The translations under genes were made by a program, and so were the position numbers. From Chloroflexi bacterium UBA4730 (GTDB lineage Bacteria > Chloroflexota > Limnocylindria > P2-11E): a DNA stretch of 13,630 bases. The DNA is taken from NCBI GenBank assembly GCA_002404155.1, contig DHJC01000039.1, forward strand, positions 1-13,630. Reading direction: 5' to 3'. The notes under the pieces are model-generated. The model was not told where the DNA came from. It made no database searches and worked only from the letters and a program-made list of their open reading frames with translations. The number at the start of each line of letters is the position of its first letter. The stretch's first letter is position 1. Below, piece after piece: positions 11,427-13,630 of the stretch.

Positions 11427-13014
11427 GATCCACGGCCGTCGGCTCGTCCTCGTGACCGTCGGCATCATGCTTGCGCTCTTCCTCGCGGCCCTCGACCAGA
11501 CGATCGTCGGTACGGCGCTGCCGCGCATCGTCGCCGAGCTCAAAGGCCTCGATTACTACGCGTGGGTCCTCACGGCGTACCTCGTGACGTCGACCATCAT
11601 GACCCCGATCTCGGGTAAGCTCGGCGACCTCTTCGGCCGCAAGCCGCTCCTCCTCGTGGGCATGATCGGATTCGTTCTCGCGTCGGCCTTGTGCGGCCAG
11701 GCGCAGGACATGGTCCAGCTCGTCGCGTTCCGCGGGATCCAAGGCCTCTTCGGCGGGGTGCTCTTCTCGACCGTCTTCGCCGCCATCGCGGACATCTTCT
11801 CGATCGAGCGCCGCGCCCGCATCCAAGGGCTGTTCGGCGGCATCTTCGGTATCGCGTCGGTCGTCGGGCCGACGATCGGGGGCTACCTCACCGACAACGT
11901 CGGCTGGCGCTGGGTCTTCTACGTGAATGTCCCGGTGGGCCTGGCCGCGATCCTGTTCGTGCTCCTCACGATGCCGCGTGTCCGCAGCGCGGCCACGTGG
12001 CGGGACATCGACTTCCTCGGCGTCGGCGCGCTGACGGCGGGCCTCGCGCCGCTGCTCGTGGCGTTCTCGATCACCCGCGACCATGACTGGGGGTCGCCCG
12101 AGGTCCTCGGCCTGATCGCCGTCGGCGTGGTCGTGCTGATCGCCTTCTTCTTCGTCGAGGGGCGCACCGATCACCCGATCGTGCCCTTCCAGCTGTTCAA
12201 GAACCGGACCTTCGCCGTCTCGGTGATCACCGGCTTCCTTGTCGCGGTCGGCATGTTCGGCGCGATCGTGTACGTGCCCCTCGTGTATCAGGGCGTCCTC
12301 GGCATCCCGGCGACGAACTCCGGCCTGCTCGTCACCCCGATGATGGTCGGGCTCGTGATCGGCAGCGTCCTGACCGGCCAGCTGATGCTTCGGGTGAAGC
12401 GCTACCGCTACCTCGGTACCCTCGCCACGGCGCTGCTCGTCACCGGGACGTATCTCATGTCCCAGATCACCACGGAGACCCAGCAGATCGAGATCGTGCG
12501 CAACCTCGTCATCATCGGGTTCGGCGTCGGCATCACGTTCCCGCTCTACTTGAACTCGGTCCAGTCCGCGGTCGAGCCGCGGTTCATCGGCGTCGTCACG
12601 AGCCAGATCCAATTCTTCCGCAACTTCGGCGCCACGATCGGCGTCGCGGTGCTCGGATCGTTCCTCTCCCAGCGCCTGCCGGCGAACATCGCCGCGAAGA
12701 TCGACGCGCTCAACCTTCCGCCGCAGGCTCGGTCGTTCGCGCCCACGGGCTCCGGCAACACCCAGACGCTGTTCGACCCGGCCTCGCTGGCCGCCGCCCG
12801 CGCGGCTGTGCCCACCGCGTTCCAGCCGGTCTTCGATTCCGCCATCGTGGCCGTCCGCGCCGGGCTGGCGACCACGCTCCACGACGTCTTCCTCGCCGCT
12901 GCATTCGCGGCCGCGCTTGCGCTGGTCGCCTCGCTGTTCCTCAACGATGTCCCGATCCGCAGGACCCAGCGCGGCCAGGCCCCGGCGGAGGCCGCCCCGG
13001 CTTTCGGCTCCTAG
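11416..13014 (+). CDS. DHA2-family (EmrB/QacA) multidrug exporter
   Basis: This is a 532-residue, 14-helix proton-drug antiporter. LDQTIVGTALP (residues 26-36) is the motif D1 region of the DHA2 family, with the helix-1 acidic residue D27. GKLGDLFGRK (67-76) is motif A. FRGIQGLFGGVLFS is motif B. GIFGIASVVGPTIGGYLTD is motif C, which marks exporters, followed by GWRWVFYVNVPVG. The long loop near residues 430-480 (QARSFAPTGSGNTQTLFDPA) before the last helix is usual for this family. ATG 11416 has GGAAGGAG 7 nt upstream inside marR and overlaps it, so the two genes are one operon. Gram-positive-type members work alone; no membrane-fusion partner is encoded nearby. Confidence 0.93.
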   Translation: MSGEIHGRRLVLVTVGIMLALFLAALDQTIVGTALPRIVAELKGLDYYAWVLTAYLVTSTIMTPISGKLGDLFGRKPLLLVGMIGFVLASALCGQAQDMVQLVAFRGIQGLFGGVLFSTVFAAIADIFSIERRARIQGLFGGIFGIASVVGPTIGGYLTDNVGWRWVFYVNVPVGLAAILFVLLTMPRVRSAATWRDIDFLGVGALTAGLAPLLVAFSITRDHDWGSPEVLGLIAVGVVVLIAFFFVEGRTDHPIVPFQLFKNRTFAVSVITGFLVAVGMFGAIVYVPLVYQGVLGIPATNSGLLVTPMMVGLVIGSVLTGQLMLRVKRYRYLGTLATALLVTGTYLMSQITTETQQIEIVRNLVIIGFGVGITFPLYLNSVQSAVEPRFIGVVTSQIQFFRNFGATIGVAVLGSFLSQRLPANIAAKIDALNLPPQARSFAPTGSGNTQTLFDPASLAAARAAVPTAFQPVFDSAIVAVRAGLATTLHDVFLAAAFAAALALVASLFLNDVPIRRTQRGQAPAEAAPAFGS

Positions 13015-13589
13015 CCCTCGACCCGACCCGGTCCGCGTCCGACCCGGCGCTTGATGGCTGCTTCCATCTCGCGCCGGGTCTCGCGTTCCTTGATCGTCTG
13101 CCGCTTGTCGTAGCGGCGCTTGCCCTTCGCGAGACCGATCTCGACCTTCGCGACGCCGTTCTTGATGTACAGCCGGAGCGGCACGAGCGTGTAGCCCTGC
13201 TGCGATACCGCGCCGGTGAGTCCGGTGATCTCCTCGCGGTGCAGCAGCAGCTTCCGTGGCCGCGTCGGGTCGTGCTCCTCGAAGCCGATCGCGTTCTGCC
13301 AGGGAGCGATGTGCACGTTCCGCAGCCACACCTGGCCACGGTCGATCTTCGCGTAGCCGTCGGAGAGGTTCGTCCGCCCGGCGCGCACGGACTTGATCTC
13401 CGTTCCGGTGAGCGCGAGGCCGGCCTCGAGCTTCCGGTCGATCGCGTAGTTGAAGCGCGCCTTGCGGTTGTTGGCCAGGACGATCTCGGCCGGCGCCTCC
13501 ACGGCTGCGGCCGGCTGCTGCTTCGGAGCGTGCTGGCGATCCGAGCGCGAGCGGCCGCTCGGCCGACCTCCGGGTCTTTGCGTTGCCAT
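13011..13589 (-). CDS. smpB: SsrA-binding protein SmpB
   Basis: This 192-residue partner of tmRNA binds its tRNA-like domain and delivers it to stalled ribosomes. The core is complete: IVLANNRKARFNYAIDRKLE, LTGTEIKSVRAGRTNLSDGY, VHIAPW, the RPRKLLLHREEI box, YTLVPLRLYIKNG, and the C-terminal KGKRRYDKRQTIKERETRRE, which enters the mRNA channel. Compared with typical members (about 150-160 residues) it has an extra N-terminal extension of about 35 residues rich in Arg, Ser, Gln and Pro, probably disordered. Start ATG 13589 has no Shine-Dalgarno; TACGCT lies 9 nt upstream. The stop codon overlaps that of the convergent DHA2 gene in a shared CTAG (13011-13014). Its RNA partner ssrA is at the left edge of the window. 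Confidence 0.96.
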   Translation of the reverse strand: MATQRPGGRPSGRSRSDRQHAPKQQPAAAVEAPAEIVLANNRKARFNYAIDRKLEAGLALTGTEIKSVRAGRTNLSDGYAKIDRGQVWLRNVHIAPWQNAIGFEEHDPTRPRKLLLHREEITGLTGAVSQQGYTLVPLRLYIKNGVAKVEIGLAKGKRRYDKRQTIKERETRREMEAAIKRRVGRGPGRVEG

Positions 13590-13630
13590 GATCGAATGAG
13601 CGTACTGATCATTTTGAATGGGGCTCGGCC

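Noticed and set aside
11419..13329. 636-residue minus-strand frame opposite the DHA2 exporter
   Set aside because: Asp/Arg/His/Glu-rich sequence typical of the complementary strand of a GC-rich membrane-protein gene; no domains and full overlap with two solid genes.
1..13630. CRISPR array, insertion sequence or tRNA genes
   Set aside because: No regularly spaced repeats, no transposase-like frame and no tRNA cloverleaf were seen; the only RNA gene is tmRNA.

Overview
The window is GC-rich bacterial DNA. The dense high-GC third codon positions, the many start codons lacking a Shine-Dalgarno sequence, and the gene content (tmRNA, SmpB, several efflux systems) fit a Chloroflexota-like or actinobacterium-like soil or freshwater lineage. 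No single feature fixes the phylum, so this is a weak inference.

Positions 1-230 are the 3' part of the tmRNA gene ssrA, ending in its encoded CCA. From 231 to about 3430 the DNA looks accessory: it is visibly less GC-rich, rich in inverted repeats and poor in genes. Its content is two minus-strand bicistronic units. The first (397-1550) is a RES-domain toxin with its Xre/MbcA/ParS-type antitoxin. The second (2190-2995) is a small excisionase-like HTH protein followed by a TumE-like protein. In both pairs the second gene begins at a GTGA overlap with the stop of the first. About 590 bp between the pairs (1601-2189) holds no convincing gene but carries a long imperfect inverted repeat and other short repeats. 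This resembles the remains of a genomic island at the 3' end of ssrA, although no integrase and no second attachment site are visible here.

From 3431 onward the DNA looks like ordinary GC-rich chromosome devoted to the cell envelope and export. In order: an MFS_3-type efflux protein (+); a small lysine-rich protein of unknown function (-); a second MFS permease (-); a lipoprotein lytic transglycosylase (+); an ABC-2 exporter pair, ATPase plus permease (+); a small lipoprotein (+); a DNA-3-methyladenine glycosylase I (+); an EamA/DMT transporter with an apparent frameshift (-); a MarR regulator overlapping a 14-TM DHA2 drug exporter (+); and SmpB (-) at the right end.

The MarR-DHA2 unit is a typical regulator-pump operon with a candidate operator over its promoter. 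The ABC pair and following lipoprotein probably form one transcription unit. Several genes have a TANNNT hexamer 6-7 nt before the start codon and no Shine-Dalgarno, which suggests leaderless mRNAs. The tmRNA and SmpB genes, partners in trans-translation, bracket the window about 12.8 kb apart. The most interesting part is the ssrA-adjacent segment, especially the HTH/TumE-like pair with its structured leader and the unexplained inverted-repeat element.
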